A stretch of DNA of 64,000 bases, from positions 1 through 64,000 of the forward strand of contig CAJXOW010000006.1 of the NCBI GenBank assembly GCA_913057825.1, read 5' to 3'. The notes under the pieces were generated by a model that saw nothing but the letters and a program-made list of their open reading frames with translations, did not search any database and had not been told where the DNA came from. Positions within the stretch are counted from its first letter, which is position 1; the number at the start of each line of letters is the position of its first letter. Shown piece by piece: positions 31,639 through 39,474 of this stretch. The stretch comes from an uncultured Balneolaceae bacterium. GTDB taxonomy: Bacteria; Bacteroidota; Rhodothermia; Balneolales; Balneolaceae. Made by a program: the position numbers and the translations under genes.

Positions 31639-34500
31639 GTGGTGAAATCGGTAACAAATCGGAGCATACGAAAATACCTTTCGATCTCCCTGTGTATTTT
31701 GGTGGTTGGCCTTATGGCTCCCTGCTTGGGATTCGATGTGAGCGTTGCAGCAACTCCTGTTCAGTTTGAAAGGGGTACTGCTCAGGATACGGTTTTTAGT
31801 CTAACGGAAAACCGCATCGGTGAAGGGGCTTCGGATTCGACGATCGTTGGGACTATCAAGCTAGCCGATGAGATCGGACAGCAGACCAGCAGACTGTGGT
31901 TGGTGGACAATGCCGGTGATCGATTCGGGGTGTATCGGGATAGTCTATTAATAGTTCGACGGGGCGACCTGCTGGATTACGAGACGAAAAGGATCCATCA
32001 GGTTGTCATCGGAGCGCTGACCGGCGAGGAGGATACGCTCCGACAGGCCGTATCCGTCTATGTATTGGACAAAAATGATCCGCCCCGTATCGAATCGTTG
32101 AGTGAAAATAGAGTCGCGGAAAATAAACAGGACACTTCCTTTGTGGGTACCTTTACCGTATCCGACCAGGATTCGTCTGATCGGGTTAATCTCCGGTTGA
32201 TTGAAAATGCCGGGGGACGGTTTATGCTGGACGGGAACAACCTGATGCTTACGGATACCGCACGGTTTAACTATGAAGAGCAGAAGCATCACGATATTAT
32301 TGCAGAGGCACAAGACAGGCTGGGTGAGACCCATAAACGTTCCTTTCGGATCCATGTGGTTGATCGCAATGATCCTCCACAGTCAGTACAGATGCTGCCC
32401 GCAAGAATTCCCGAAGATACAAAGCCCGGTACGCTGCTGGGCAAATTGCGAGTCGCGGATGAAGATTCTGCCGAGCAACATGATCTTGAGTTGGCAGGCG
32501 GTATGACGGGCTTCCTGGAGTTACGGGATACCTTGATTTATCTGTCTGACGAGAGTCAATTAGACCATGAAACGCAGCCCCGGTTAACATTTTCCGTGAG
32601 GGCTGAGGACTCGGCCGGGGCACAGGTCGTTGACACGGTCCAAATAAGGGTAACCGATGTTAATGAACCCCCACGTATCGATAGCTTTGGCAGGTTGGTC
32701 ATGGATGAGGATGAAACCCGGAATTACTATTTACGGGCGGTCGATCCGGAAACTGATTCCAGGGAGTTGCAGGTGGATGTCAGCAGTACGGATCCACGCC
32801 TGATACCTGCAGAAAATATTGAAAGCATCAACCTGGGGAGACTGCGATTGCTGCAAATCAAGCCGCTGCCCGATTCCAATGGGGTCGCCGAGATCGAAGT
32901 GCGTGTTACCGACGGTACCTTCTCGGATTCAACCAGGTTCGGTGTAGAAGTGCGTCCGGTGAACGATGCACCCCGGTTGGTTCGCAATATTGAGAGGCGT
33001 TTAGATGAGGGAGCTCGGCTGCTGATCCGGGATCGAACGCTTAGGGTGCGGGATGTAGATGATGATCCGATGGACTTGGAGTACCAGGTAAAAAGAGCAC
33101 CCCGCCACGGGAAGATTTTGAAGGGCGAGCAGGCGATGGATGATAATGGGTTTGATCATATGGATGTTCTGCGGGAGCGTATCTGGTATAGTCATAACGG
33201 AAGCGAGCACCACCGCGATTCCGTGCAGTTTGTGGTTCGGGATGATCAAGGAGCCCGTACTTCTGTAATTACGCTCCCTTTCGATATCGTACCAATTAAC
33301 GATCCGCCGTCTATTTCAAGCGTTGAAGACCAGTATATACTGGAAGATCATGCGACGGATCCTGTATCCATTACCATTGACGATGCTGAAACAGCTGCCA
33401 TTAACTTGTCAGTCGAAGGATACAGTTCCGATACCTCGCTGGTTCCCCATCACAACATCGAGATAGGAGGGGTGGATCGATACCGGTCTGTCAAAGTGAG
33501 CCCACGGCCAGATGCTAATGGAGAAGCCCGCATAACGCTGGCGGTAAATGACGGAAAGGATACCACCGAGACCTCCTTTAAATTGACGGCGGCGCCCGTT
33601 AATGATGCACCGGCAGTGGAAATGCCCGACACCATAAAATCGAAAGAAGATGTTACAGCAGGTCCATATTCCGTCCGAATATTCGACCAGGAAACAAATA
33701 CGGGTCAATTGAAGGTAAATATTATCTCTACCAATGATCGATTGATAACCGGGGATGGCATTCATCTGAAAGGGGGCGGGCCTGATAAGCAGTTATTATT
33801 AACTCCGGATGATAATCAATATGGAACTACGGAGATAATCATAGTGGCAAGTGACGGAGAACTTGCGGATACGGCCAGGACATATTTCAGGGTAGCGCCG
33901 GTCAACGATCCCCCTCAGCAATTCAGTTTATATAATAGCAATTTCGAACAGACTTTTGACTCGGTTCGGGTGACCTTTAACTGGGGACAAGCTCATGACG
34001 TTGAAGGGGATGATGTCAAATATGTATTTCACTTGGAAGGCGCGGATCTGGATACCACCATAAAAGATATTCAGAACACCAGCTATAAGTTCAGGACGGT
34101 CAATGCCCTGGATTCGAACGAAGAATATCAATGGTTGGTTTATGCCACCGATGGTAAAGATACAACGCGAAGCAAAACCACCAAACAGTTTTTAACTCCC
34201 AACCTGCAAAAAGCCCCCAAAGAATATCATCTGTATTCCAATTACCCCAATCCGTTTAACCCGGTAACCCGCATTAAATACAAAATACCGGTAAGATCAA
34301 ATGTGCGGGTATCTGTATATGATATGTCCGGTCGAATGATTACTCAGCTTGTAAACAAAGTGCAAACCCCCGGTGAATACCAGGTTTCATGGAACGCAGG
34401 AGATCGAGCCAGCGGTATTTACGTCTGCCGCATCATGGCGACCAGCCTTCAAGGAGATAAGCATTTCGTTCAAACCAAAAAAATGATGTTGGTAAAATAA
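31639..34500 (+). CDS. Secreted cadherin-like repeat protein with T9SS type A sorting domain
   Basis: This large exported protein of about 953 residues has a signal peptide near residues 12-38 (SISLCILVVGLMAPCLG, then an Ala-rich cleavage region). At least seven tandem cadherin/Ig-like domains of about 100 residues follow, each ending in a Ca-binding-type linker such as DKNDPPRI, DVNEPPRI, PVNDAPRL or PINDPPSI. A fibronectin-like segment precedes the tail. The last 85 or so residues start YSNYPNPFNPVTRIKY and contain VYDMSGRMITQLV, the type A sorting domain that sends cargo through the type IX secretion system. A GTG start at 31639 is used (31642 is also GTG). It probably acts at the cell surface in adhesion or binding. 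No enzyme domain is visible. Confidence 0.88.
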   Translation: MVKSVTNRSIRKYLSISLCILVVGLMAPCLGFDVSVAATPVQFERGTAQDTVFSLTENRIGEGASDSTIVGTIKLADEIGQQTSRLWLVDNAGDRFGVYRDSLLIVRRGDLLDYETKRIHQVVIGALTGEEDTLRQAVSVYVLDKNDPPRIESLSENRVAENKQDTSFVGTFTVSDQDSSDRVNLRLIENAGGRFMLDGNNLMLTDTARFNYEEQKHHDIIAEAQDRLGETHKRSFRIHVVDRNDPPQSVQMLPARIPEDTKPGTLLGKLRVADEDSAEQHDLELAGGMTGFLELRDTLIYLSDESQLDHETQPRLTFSVRAEDSAGAQVVDTVQIRVTDVNEPPRIDSFGRLVMDEDETRNYYLRAVDPETDSRELQVDVSSTDPRLIPAENIESINLGRLRLLQIKPLPDSNGVAEIEVRVTDGTFSDSTRFGVEVRPVNDAPRLVRNIERRLDEGARLLIRDRTLRVRDVDDDPMDLEYQVKRAPRHGKILKGEQAMDDNGFDHMDVLRERIWYSHNGSEHHRDSVQFVVRDDQGARTSVITLPFDIVPINDPPSISSVEDQYILEDHATDPVSITIDDAETAAINLSVEGYSSDTSLVPHHNIEIGGVDRYRSVKVSPRPDANGEARITLAVNDGKDTTETSFKLTAAPVNDAPAVEMPDTIKSKEDVTAGPYSVRIFDQETNTGQLKVNIISTNDRLITGDGIHLKGGGPDKQLLLTPDDNQYGTTEIIIVASDGELADTARTYFRVAPVNDPPQQFSLYNSNFEQTFDSVRVTFNWGQAHDVEGDDVKYVFHLEGADLDTTIKDIQNTSYKFRTVNALDSNEEYQWLVYATDGKDTTRSKTTKQFLTPNLQKAPKEYHLYSNYPNPFNPVTRIKYKIPVRSNVRVSVYDMSGRMITQLVNKVQTPGEYQVSWNAGDRASGIYVCRIMATSLQGDKHFVQTKKMMLVK

Positions 34501-34656
34501 AAAAGCTCAAAGTTGAAAGCTCAAAGCAAGTACACCTTCCAACCCGTTATTATATCGTACTTAATTTTATTACCGGGGGGGGGAATGGCAGGTAGGATTA
34601 CCACCAAGAAAATCGTTAACCAACAAACTTCGATCCTCCAGCTTCCAGCCTCGAGC

Positions 34657-34682
34657 TTTGGAAAAGCGCAAGCTTTTCCAAA
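34657..34682. repeat. Perfect hairpin with GCAA tetraloop
   Basis: TTTGGAAAAGC (34657-34667) pairs with GCTTTTCCAAA (34672-34682) around the loop GCAA, a GNRA tetraloop. The stem is 11 bp without mismatch. There is no T-run on either side, so it may be an RNA-stabilising hairpin rather than a classic terminator. Confidence 0.6.
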
Positions 34683-34690
34683 ATAATAGA

Positions 34691-34717
34691 CCCCCTGACC
34701 AATCTCAGATCAGGGGG
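34691..34717. terminator. Probable terminator hairpin between T9SS gene and gdhA
   Basis: CCCCCTGA (34691-34698) pairs with TCAGGGGG (34710-34717) around an 11-base loop. It lies between two convergent genes, where a bidirectional terminator is expected. The flanking T-tract is poor, so the assignment is moderate. Confidence 0.5.
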
Positions 34718-34803
34718 CTGTTGAAGGTCAAACAAGCGCTTGCTGCCATGGCTTCAACTCATTGGTAATGGTAAAAAATGATGTTGGTTTTTGTCAAGTA
34801 AGG

Positions 34804-36159
34804 CTAAACCACTCCCTCGGCTATCATCGAATCTGCCACCTTTATAAAGCCTGCAATATTAGCACCGGCGAGGTAATTCTTTCCAAGATCATATTTTTGC
34901 GCTGATTGCAGGCACTCGTCGTGGATATTTTTCATGATATGCTGGAGCTGATAACCGACTTCCTCGCGGGTCCAGTAATATCCCATTTGATTTTGAGACA
35001 TTTCTAGTCCCGACGTAGCAACCCCGCCGGCATTGGTAGCTTTTCCCGGTGCGTAAAGTATGTCGGAATCCAGTACCAATTTGAGCGCATTGGCAGTGAG
35101 CGGCATGTTGGCCCCCTCAGCAATCAGACGGATACCGTTATTCAACATATTTTGAGCATCTTTCTCATTCAGCTCGTTTTGAGTTGCACAGGGGAAAGCA
35201 AAATCAGCTTCGATATCCCATATGGAATTGCTTTCACTGCCAGATTTATCGGTATGGAATTCGACCTCTGGAAATTGCTCGGCAAATTCGTTTAGAGATC
35301 CTCGATCTTCGTTTTTTACTTTCATCATGGCTTCAAGATGCTCCGGCTTAAATCCCTCGGGAATGTAAACATATCCGGAGGTATCGGACGCAGTAAGAGG
35401 GATGCCCCCAAGATCAATGATTTTTTCAATGGCGTGCTGGGCCACATTGCCGGCCCCGGAAACCAGGCATCGTTTTCCGTCAAAAGTTTCATTGATCTGA
35501 TCCAGCATATACTCGACAAAGAAAATCAGGCCAAACCCGGTTGCTTCTTGCCGGATCATACTACCGCCCCAGTTGATCCCTTTACCGGTAAGAACCCCTG
35601 AAAACTCATTTTTCAGCTTTTTATAGGTACCAAAGAGGTAGCCTATTTCACGACGGCTGACCCCGATATCGCCGGCTGGAATATCGACACGACGTCCGAT
35701 GTGCCGTTGCAGCTCGGACATAAAGTTTTGACAGAAATGCATTACATCATTTTCCGATCGATTTTTCGTCGAGAAGTTGGCGCCCCCTTTCCCGGCCCCG
35801 AGTGGCAGGCCTGTGAGTGCATTTTTGAACGTTTGCTCGAATGCAAGGAATTTGAGTACATCCAGATTGACCTGGGGATGAAACCGCAATCCCCCTTTAA
35901 AAGGTCCCAAGGCACTGTTCATCTGTACCCGGTAGCCGCGGTTGATTTCCACTTCTCCGCTTTCATTCATCCAGTTAACACGGAAACTGATGATCCGTTC
36001 CGGTTCCGCCATTCGCTCAAAGATCTTGTATCGCCTGTATTCAGGCTGCTGGTCCAATACTGTTTTAACGTGATCGTAGACTTCTTCGACCGCCTGATGA
36101 AAAATCTTTTGATTGGGATTTGCTTGCTTGATGCTGGACAGCGGCGTATCGCGTTTCAT
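34804..36159 (-). CDS. gdhA: NADP-type glutamate dehydrogenase
   Basis: This enzyme interconverts 2-oxoglutarate plus ammonia and glutamate, and the 450-residue hexameric class is usually NADPH-linked and assimilatory. Visible motifs are the glutamate-binding GPFKGGLRFHP (K88) and the catalytic lysine K124 in LPLGAGKGGANF. The active-site Asp region is PAGDIGVSRREIGYLFG, and the Rossmann motif is VSGAGNVAQHA. The C-terminal segment GVATSGLEMSQN is also present. Its 451 residues match the family. It is a single-gene unit; upstream of it lies the 1.4-kb non-coding region before the filament operon. Confidence 0.95.
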   Translation of the reverse strand: MKRDTPLSSIKQANPNQKIFHQAVEEVYDHVKTVLDQQPEYRRYKIFERMAEPERIISFRVNWMNESGEVEINRGYRVQMNSALGPFKGGLRFHPQVNLDVLKFLAFEQTFKNALTGLPLGAGKGGANFSTKNRSENDVMHFCQNFMSELQRHIGRRVDIPAGDIGVSRREIGYLFGTYKKLKNEFSGVLTGKGINWGGSMIRQEATGFGLIFFVEYMLDQINETFDGKRCLVSGAGNVAQHAIEKIIDLGGIPLTASDTSGYVYIPEGFKPEHLEAMMKVKNEDRGSLNEFAEQFPEVEFHTDKSGSESNSIWDIEADFAFPCATQNELNEKDAQNMLNNGIRLIAEGANMPLTANALKLVLDSDILYAPGKATNAGGVATSGLEMSQNQMGYYWTREEVGYQLQHIMKNIHDECLQSAQKYDLGKNYLAGANIAGFIKVADSMIAEGVV

Positions 36160-36410
36160 AACAATGGGATAAGGTTTTGGCCTGGAGCTGGTGAAATCTC
36201 TTGTACTTTATTGCAAGGTAGTAATTTATAGGAGTGGGACAAATTATTTGGAAGCTATTTATACAGAGTTTAAATATATTTAAATAGATGGGTTCTATTG
36301 ATTCGGATTATAAAGGGCAGTAGATTACCAGGTAATAGCCTGAAACTCTTGTGAAGAGGCGAAATGGAACTTTTTACTGAAATTAATACCTAAACTGGAA
36401 TGTACCGGCC

Positions 36411-36569
36411 ATGATTCTATTACACTTTCCCCTGTGGGACACGGCAATCATAGCACTGATATCCTGCATAGTATCGACGCTCTTAATTTTCGGAGGACGC
36501 CGGATCTATCACTGGATCAAGTATCAGACAGAAGAACAAAAGCAAAAACAGTTCAAAGATAATCTGTAG
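36411..36569 (+). CDS. Possible 52-residue single-pass membrane microprotein
   Basis: An ATG-initiated frame of 52 codons encodes one clean hydrophobic helix (about residues 8-28, WDTAIIALISCIVSTLLIF). A positive GGRRIYHWIKYQ segment and a short Glu/Lys/Gln helical tail follow. This positive-inside layout is typical of real bacterial microproteins. It stands between gdhA and the REP-like element and is divergent from gdhA. No recognisable Shine-Dalgarno is seen, and no family was identified. It may be chance, but the composition is much more protein-like than that of the other frames in this region. Confidence 0.4.
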   Translation: MILLHFPLWDTAIIALISCIVSTLLIFGGRRIYHWIKYQTEEQKQKQFKDNL

Positions 36570-36604
36570 AAGAAGAAATGCAAGCCCCATCAAGCTAAAC
36601 GATA

Positions 36605-36660
36605 TCCCCCTTCGGAGGGGGAAGGTCCATCCCAAAAAAATTTGGGATGGACAAGGGGGA
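36605..36660. repeat. REP/MITE-like palindromic element
   Basis: The element is bounded by TCCCCCTT (36605-36612) and AAGGGGGA (36653-36660). It encloses a perfect 12-bp hairpin, GTCCATCCCAAA (36625-36636) with TTTGGGATGGAC (36641-36652), around an AAAA loop. The left end can also fold on its own (CCCCCT-TCGG-AGGGGG). Such nested palindromes resemble dispersed intergenic repeats; no second copy was seen in this window. Confidence 0.6.
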
Positions 36661-37232
36661 GGACCAATCGCTCGCGAAGGTGAAAGGTGAAAGAATAAAC
36701 TATCCCCTTCGGCTATCTGCCCCCGGACAAGAAATCGAAACAAGCTAAGAGAGCATTCAGGAGAGGCTTTGCAGCGCTGTCAGAAGAGATTAGGAAAAAC
36801 AAATGCCAATGAAGTATATCATGGGGACTTTCGAGAAGGAAGTAAAATAGCAGGCGCCTGTAGCTTGCGACCTAAAAACTTGTAGCGAATGCTATTGAGG
36901 CCGACAGTCGAAATGCCGATAAAATGGCTTTTTCGTTCTTATGTCCAATTATCCCAACACATCTACGGGCGGCAACTTTTCCAATACCAGCCTATCTTAC
37001 ATTATACACATATAATATATATAGGAAATATTTTCACACGCCGAATAAGGGCAGGTAAAAGTTATACAGTCTACCATCATCGAGAATTTTTTTCCCGGGA
37101 ACATTCCATTTTATCTCAACCATTCTCAACTGGTTTTCAATTAAAGTTATCTAATAAAGGTCCATTTCAGGATTGCTTTAGTCGTGCCTGCTGTAAGCTG
37201 AAAACCTCGACAGCAATTCAGTTCAGCCGTTT

Positions 37233-37251
37233 ATGATTAAATTTTAATCAT
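37233..37251. promoter_or_regulatory. 19-bp palindrome, candidate activator-binding site
   Basis: ATGATTAAA-T-TTTAATCAT is a perfect palindrome. Its centre lies about 85 bp upstream of the start point predicted from the sigma-54 promoter. That distance suits an upstream activating sequence for a bacterial enhancer-binding protein, though AT-rich palindromes also arise by chance. Confidence 0.4.
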
Positions 37252-37300
37252 TGCCACATTCCCAATGTTTGAAATTTATTTGACGGTTGGGAGAGACAAA

Positions 37301-37316
37301 TGGCACGGAGGTTGCA
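37301..37316 (+). promoter_or_regulatory. Sigma-54 (RpoN) promoter of the filament operon
   Basis: The sequence TGGCAC-GGAGG-TTGCA matches the sigma-54 consensus TGGCAC-N5-TTGC[AT] at every fixed position, and GG and GC are separated by exactly 10 bases. It is on the plus strand ahead of the pilin-like gene. Transcription would start near 37327 and leave a leader of about 238 nt before the ATG at 37565. Confidence 0.75.
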
Positions 37317-37564
37317 CTAAGGGGAGAAGAGTTAAGATGTACGGGGCACTGATTTGAACTACTGAACTATTGAAATAATGAATGGATGCTGTGGGAGTGG
37401 GGCGCAAGAAGGGGCTCAACGAAATTACTTCCGAAAGACAGTATCTTCTTTCCTTTTCATAGCAAAAGTAGCGGGTCAGTTCTCCTCAAATAAATTTCAC
37501 TTAAAACTACGGCCGGTTAAAACCAAATAACCGTCCGGTATTAATAAAAAACAAGGTAAATACA

Positions 37565-38014
37565 ATGGGACAACAACAACTACTTCTCGTAATTCTTGTA
37601 ACGGTTATCGTGGGTGTAGCAACCGTCGTAGCTATCAGTGTATTCGGCAAAGGTGCTGAAAACGCGAATATCGATGCCACCCGCCAGGATGTTCTGACGC
37701 TAGCTGCTCAGGCACAAGCCTGGGTAATAAAGCCGGAACTGCTTGGTGGTGGAAATGGTGATTTCACGGGTGTAACCGTTGACGAAATCGGTTATGGTTA
37801 TGATTCACGTGAAGCTAATGGTCTTACATTTGAAAATGCGAATGCAACATTTGTAATCGCTGGGGATGCAGCAGAATTAAGTATTACTGCTACTCCTAAA
37901 CAATTGGATGGAATTGATCCAGATGCAAGTACCGATTGGACCTCTACAGAATTTAAAGCCACGGTAACCCGGGCTTCGATTAATTTTGATTCTGTACCCA
38001 CCCGTACTCCATAA
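37565..38014 (+). CDS. Major pilin-like protein of a non-canonical type IV filament system
   Basis: This 149-residue protein starts directly with a hydrophobic helix (MGQQQLLLVILVTVIVGV, about residues 4-26). An amphipathic Ala/Gln-rich helix follows (NANIDATRQDVLTLAAQAQAW), then a beta-rich C-terminal domain with many Thr, Asp and Ala. That is the architecture of a type IV pilin, a long N-terminal helix plus a globular head. However, there is no basic leader, no Gly-Phe cleavage site with Glu at +5, and no disulphide loop. It is the first gene after the sigma-54 promoter. A strong hairpin follows it, as is common after abundant pilin mRNAs. Assignment as the main filament subunit rests on position, size and architecture. 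Confidence 0.65.
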   Translation: MGQQQLLLVILVTVIVGVATVVAISVFGKGAENANIDATRQDVLTLAAQAQAWVIKPELLGGGNGDFTGVTVDEIGYGYDSREANGLTFENANATFVIAGDAAELSITATPKQLDGIDPDASTDWTSTEFKATVTRASINFDSVPTRTP

Positions 38015-38027
38015 TTACAAAACATCT

Positions 38028-38073
38028 TCTCTTTTGAGGGAAAGGCATTTTATTGCCTTTCCCGATAAAGAGA
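38028..38073 (+). promoter_or_regulatory. Intercistronic hairpin after the pilin-like gene
   Basis: A perfect 10-bp stem, GGGAAAGGCA (38038-38047) with TGCCTTTCCC (38054-38063), has a 6-base loop. It is extended by an outer 7-bp stem, TCTCTTT (38028-38034) with AAAGAGA (38067-38073). No T-run follows. It may act as a partial terminator or 3' stabiliser that keeps pilin transcript above that of downstream genes. Confidence 0.65.
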
Positions 38074-38120
38074 CTTCATTTCATGGCAAACTTGAATACT
38101 AAAATTTAGCTACTAAACCA

Positions 38121-39458
38121 ATGTCTCACTTCAGATTTAAAGGCCTAACCGCCGATCGAAAACAAGCAGTCGTGGAATTTGAAGCTGCATCCTGGCAAGA
38201 GGCCAAGAAACGGGTCGAGCGAATTAGTGAGTTGAAAGATATTCAGATTGAGGCATTAGAGAAGAAGTCGGAATATATCTATAAAGTACGACGTAACGGG
38301 AGTAAAGTTTTTAAGGGGAGCCAGGACGCTTATAACAAACAGGAATTGAAAAATGCGTTGGTTCGCCTGGGGTATGATGTCGATACGGTTCGCAAGAAAT
38401 GGTTTAATATCAGTGCAGGGGTTTCCAAGCAGGAAGTGGTTTCCTTTATTCGCTTAACGGCCGATCTTTTACGACAAAACCTCAGCTACAATGAAATTCT
38501 GATATTATTGCAGGAAGATACGTCTAACACCAGACTCAAGGAAGTCATTAAGGAGATTCAGCAAGATCTGCAGAATGGTAAGGAAGGGTATGAAGTTTAT
38601 GCAAAACATGAAAAGATATTTGGTAAATTTGCCGCCCATATGCTGGGCATCGCTTCTTCGAGCGGAAATATGGCCGAGGTCTTTGAGAGTACAGCCAAAT
38701 TTATGGAGCGGGAAGCCTCCTTTAAAAAGAATTTAAGACGATCCCTGATGATGCCGAGTATGGCAATGATTGCAGTGATCGGCGTTATTTTGTTTTATGT
38801 AGGATATATTTTTCCTCTGATGGCGGAGATGTTTCTCCGGTTCAATATAACCTTGCCGCCAATGACGGCCGCTACCCTCCAGTTCAGTGAATTTCTGCAA
38901 ACGTATTGGCTGTTGATTACCGTGCTTTTTGTGTCGCCGATCATCGGTTTCCTTTACTTTGTCAAAACTCCCAAAGGCCGATTGATAGTTGATAAGTATC
39001 TCATACGCCTGCCCCTGGTGGGGGAACTGCTGCATAAAATGAGTATCGAGATCTTTTCCCGGGTATTCTATACGCTTTACAGTGATTCCGGGCAGAATGT
39101 TGAGGTGATTCGGATTGCGGCCGAGGCTTGCCGGAATACCTATATGGAGCAGCAGATAAATAATGTAGCGGTCATGAAGATGCTGCGCGACGGGACGGGC
39201 CTGGTGGAGGCGCTTGAGGCTTCCGGGGTGTTTACCAGAACGTCGCTGACACGCTTCAAGATGGGATCGGAATCCGGCGCCATACGCGAGCATGCCAAAA
39301 GTTTAGCGGATTATTATGAAGTGGAAACAAATTACAAGCTGGAAGCGGCGGTTGAAATGATCAACATGATGGTCAATATCCTGATTGCAATCGCTCTGAC
39401 GGTTATTACAGTAATCTCGTCGGAAGCAGCCATTATTCAGCCGAATATTGAGATGTAA
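38121..39458 (+). CDS. Type IV filament inner-membrane platform protein (GspF/PilC family)
   Basis: This integral membrane platform protein couples the assembly ATPase to subunit extraction. The N-terminal 110 or so residues are charged and contain the GspF-type segment YIYKVRRNGSKVFKG, with an AxxxxELKNALVRLGYDV helix. The two T2SSF repeats follow at about residues 115-235 and 310-440. TM helices lie near residues 210-232, 263-287 and 415-437. Family motifs include FIRLTADLLRQNLSYNEIL and the Gly-rich SGNMAEVFE and ESGAIREHAK. The 445-residue length is normal. It follows the pilin-like gene by 106 bp and precedes the ATPase gene by 16 bp. It is a clear homologue; whether it serves pilus assembly or secretion cannot be told from it alone. 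Confidence 0.88.
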   Translation: MSHFRFKGLTADRKQAVVEFEAASWQEAKKRVERISELKDIQIEALEKKSEYIYKVRRNGSKVFKGSQDAYNKQELKNALVRLGYDVDTVRKKWFNISAGVSKQEVVSFIRLTADLLRQNLSYNEILILLQEDTSNTRLKEVIKEIQQDLQNGKEGYEVYAKHEKIFGKFAAHMLGIASSSGNMAEVFESTAKFMEREASFKKNLRRSLMMPSMAMIAVIGVILFYVGYIFPLMAEMFLRFNITLPPMTAATLQFSEFLQTYWLLITVLFVSPIIGFLYFVKTPKGRLIVDKYLIRLPLVGELLHKMSIEIFSRVFYTLYSDSGQNVEVIRIAAEACRNTYMEQQINNVAVMKMLRDGTGLVEALEASGVFTRTSLTRFKMGSESGAIREHAKSLADYYEVETNYKLEAAVEMINMMVNILIAIALTVITVISSEAAIIQPNIEM

Positions 39459-39474
39459 TGGGTAAAACAAACGG

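Larger units (their letters stand above)
34501..34803. other. Convergent intergenic region with two hairpins and a repeat
   Basis: This 303-bp region separates the T9SS gene from gdhA. It holds two strong hairpins, listed separately. A run of nine G lies at 34575-34583. A 16-bp direct repeat, AAAAAATGATGTTGGT, occurs at 34773-34788 and also at 34478-34493 in the 3' end of the preceding gene. Near-identical GCTCAAAG words lie at its left edge. No coding frame is apparent. Confidence 0.55.
36160..37564. other. 1.4-kb mostly non-coding region upstream of the filament operon
   Basis: This long region separates gdhA from the pilin-like gene. It contains a small membrane ORF (36411-36569), a palindromic REP-like element (36605-36660), a 19-bp palindrome (37233-37251), a sigma-54 promoter (37301-37316) and a leader of about 238 nt. 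Frames of 115 codons on the plus strand (36889-37236) and 86 codons on the minus strand (36483-36743) have no protein-like features and are discounted. Confidence 0.6.

Noticed and set aside
36483..36743. 86-codon minus-strand frame with hydrophobic Leu/Phe runs
   Set aside because: It is antisense to the microprotein candidate and crosses the REP-like palindrome, so its hydrophobicity is a by-product.
36889..37236. 115-codon plus-strand frame upstream of the filament operon
   Set aside because: It has no family features and irregular composition, and lies in the spacer ahead of the sigma-54 promoter.
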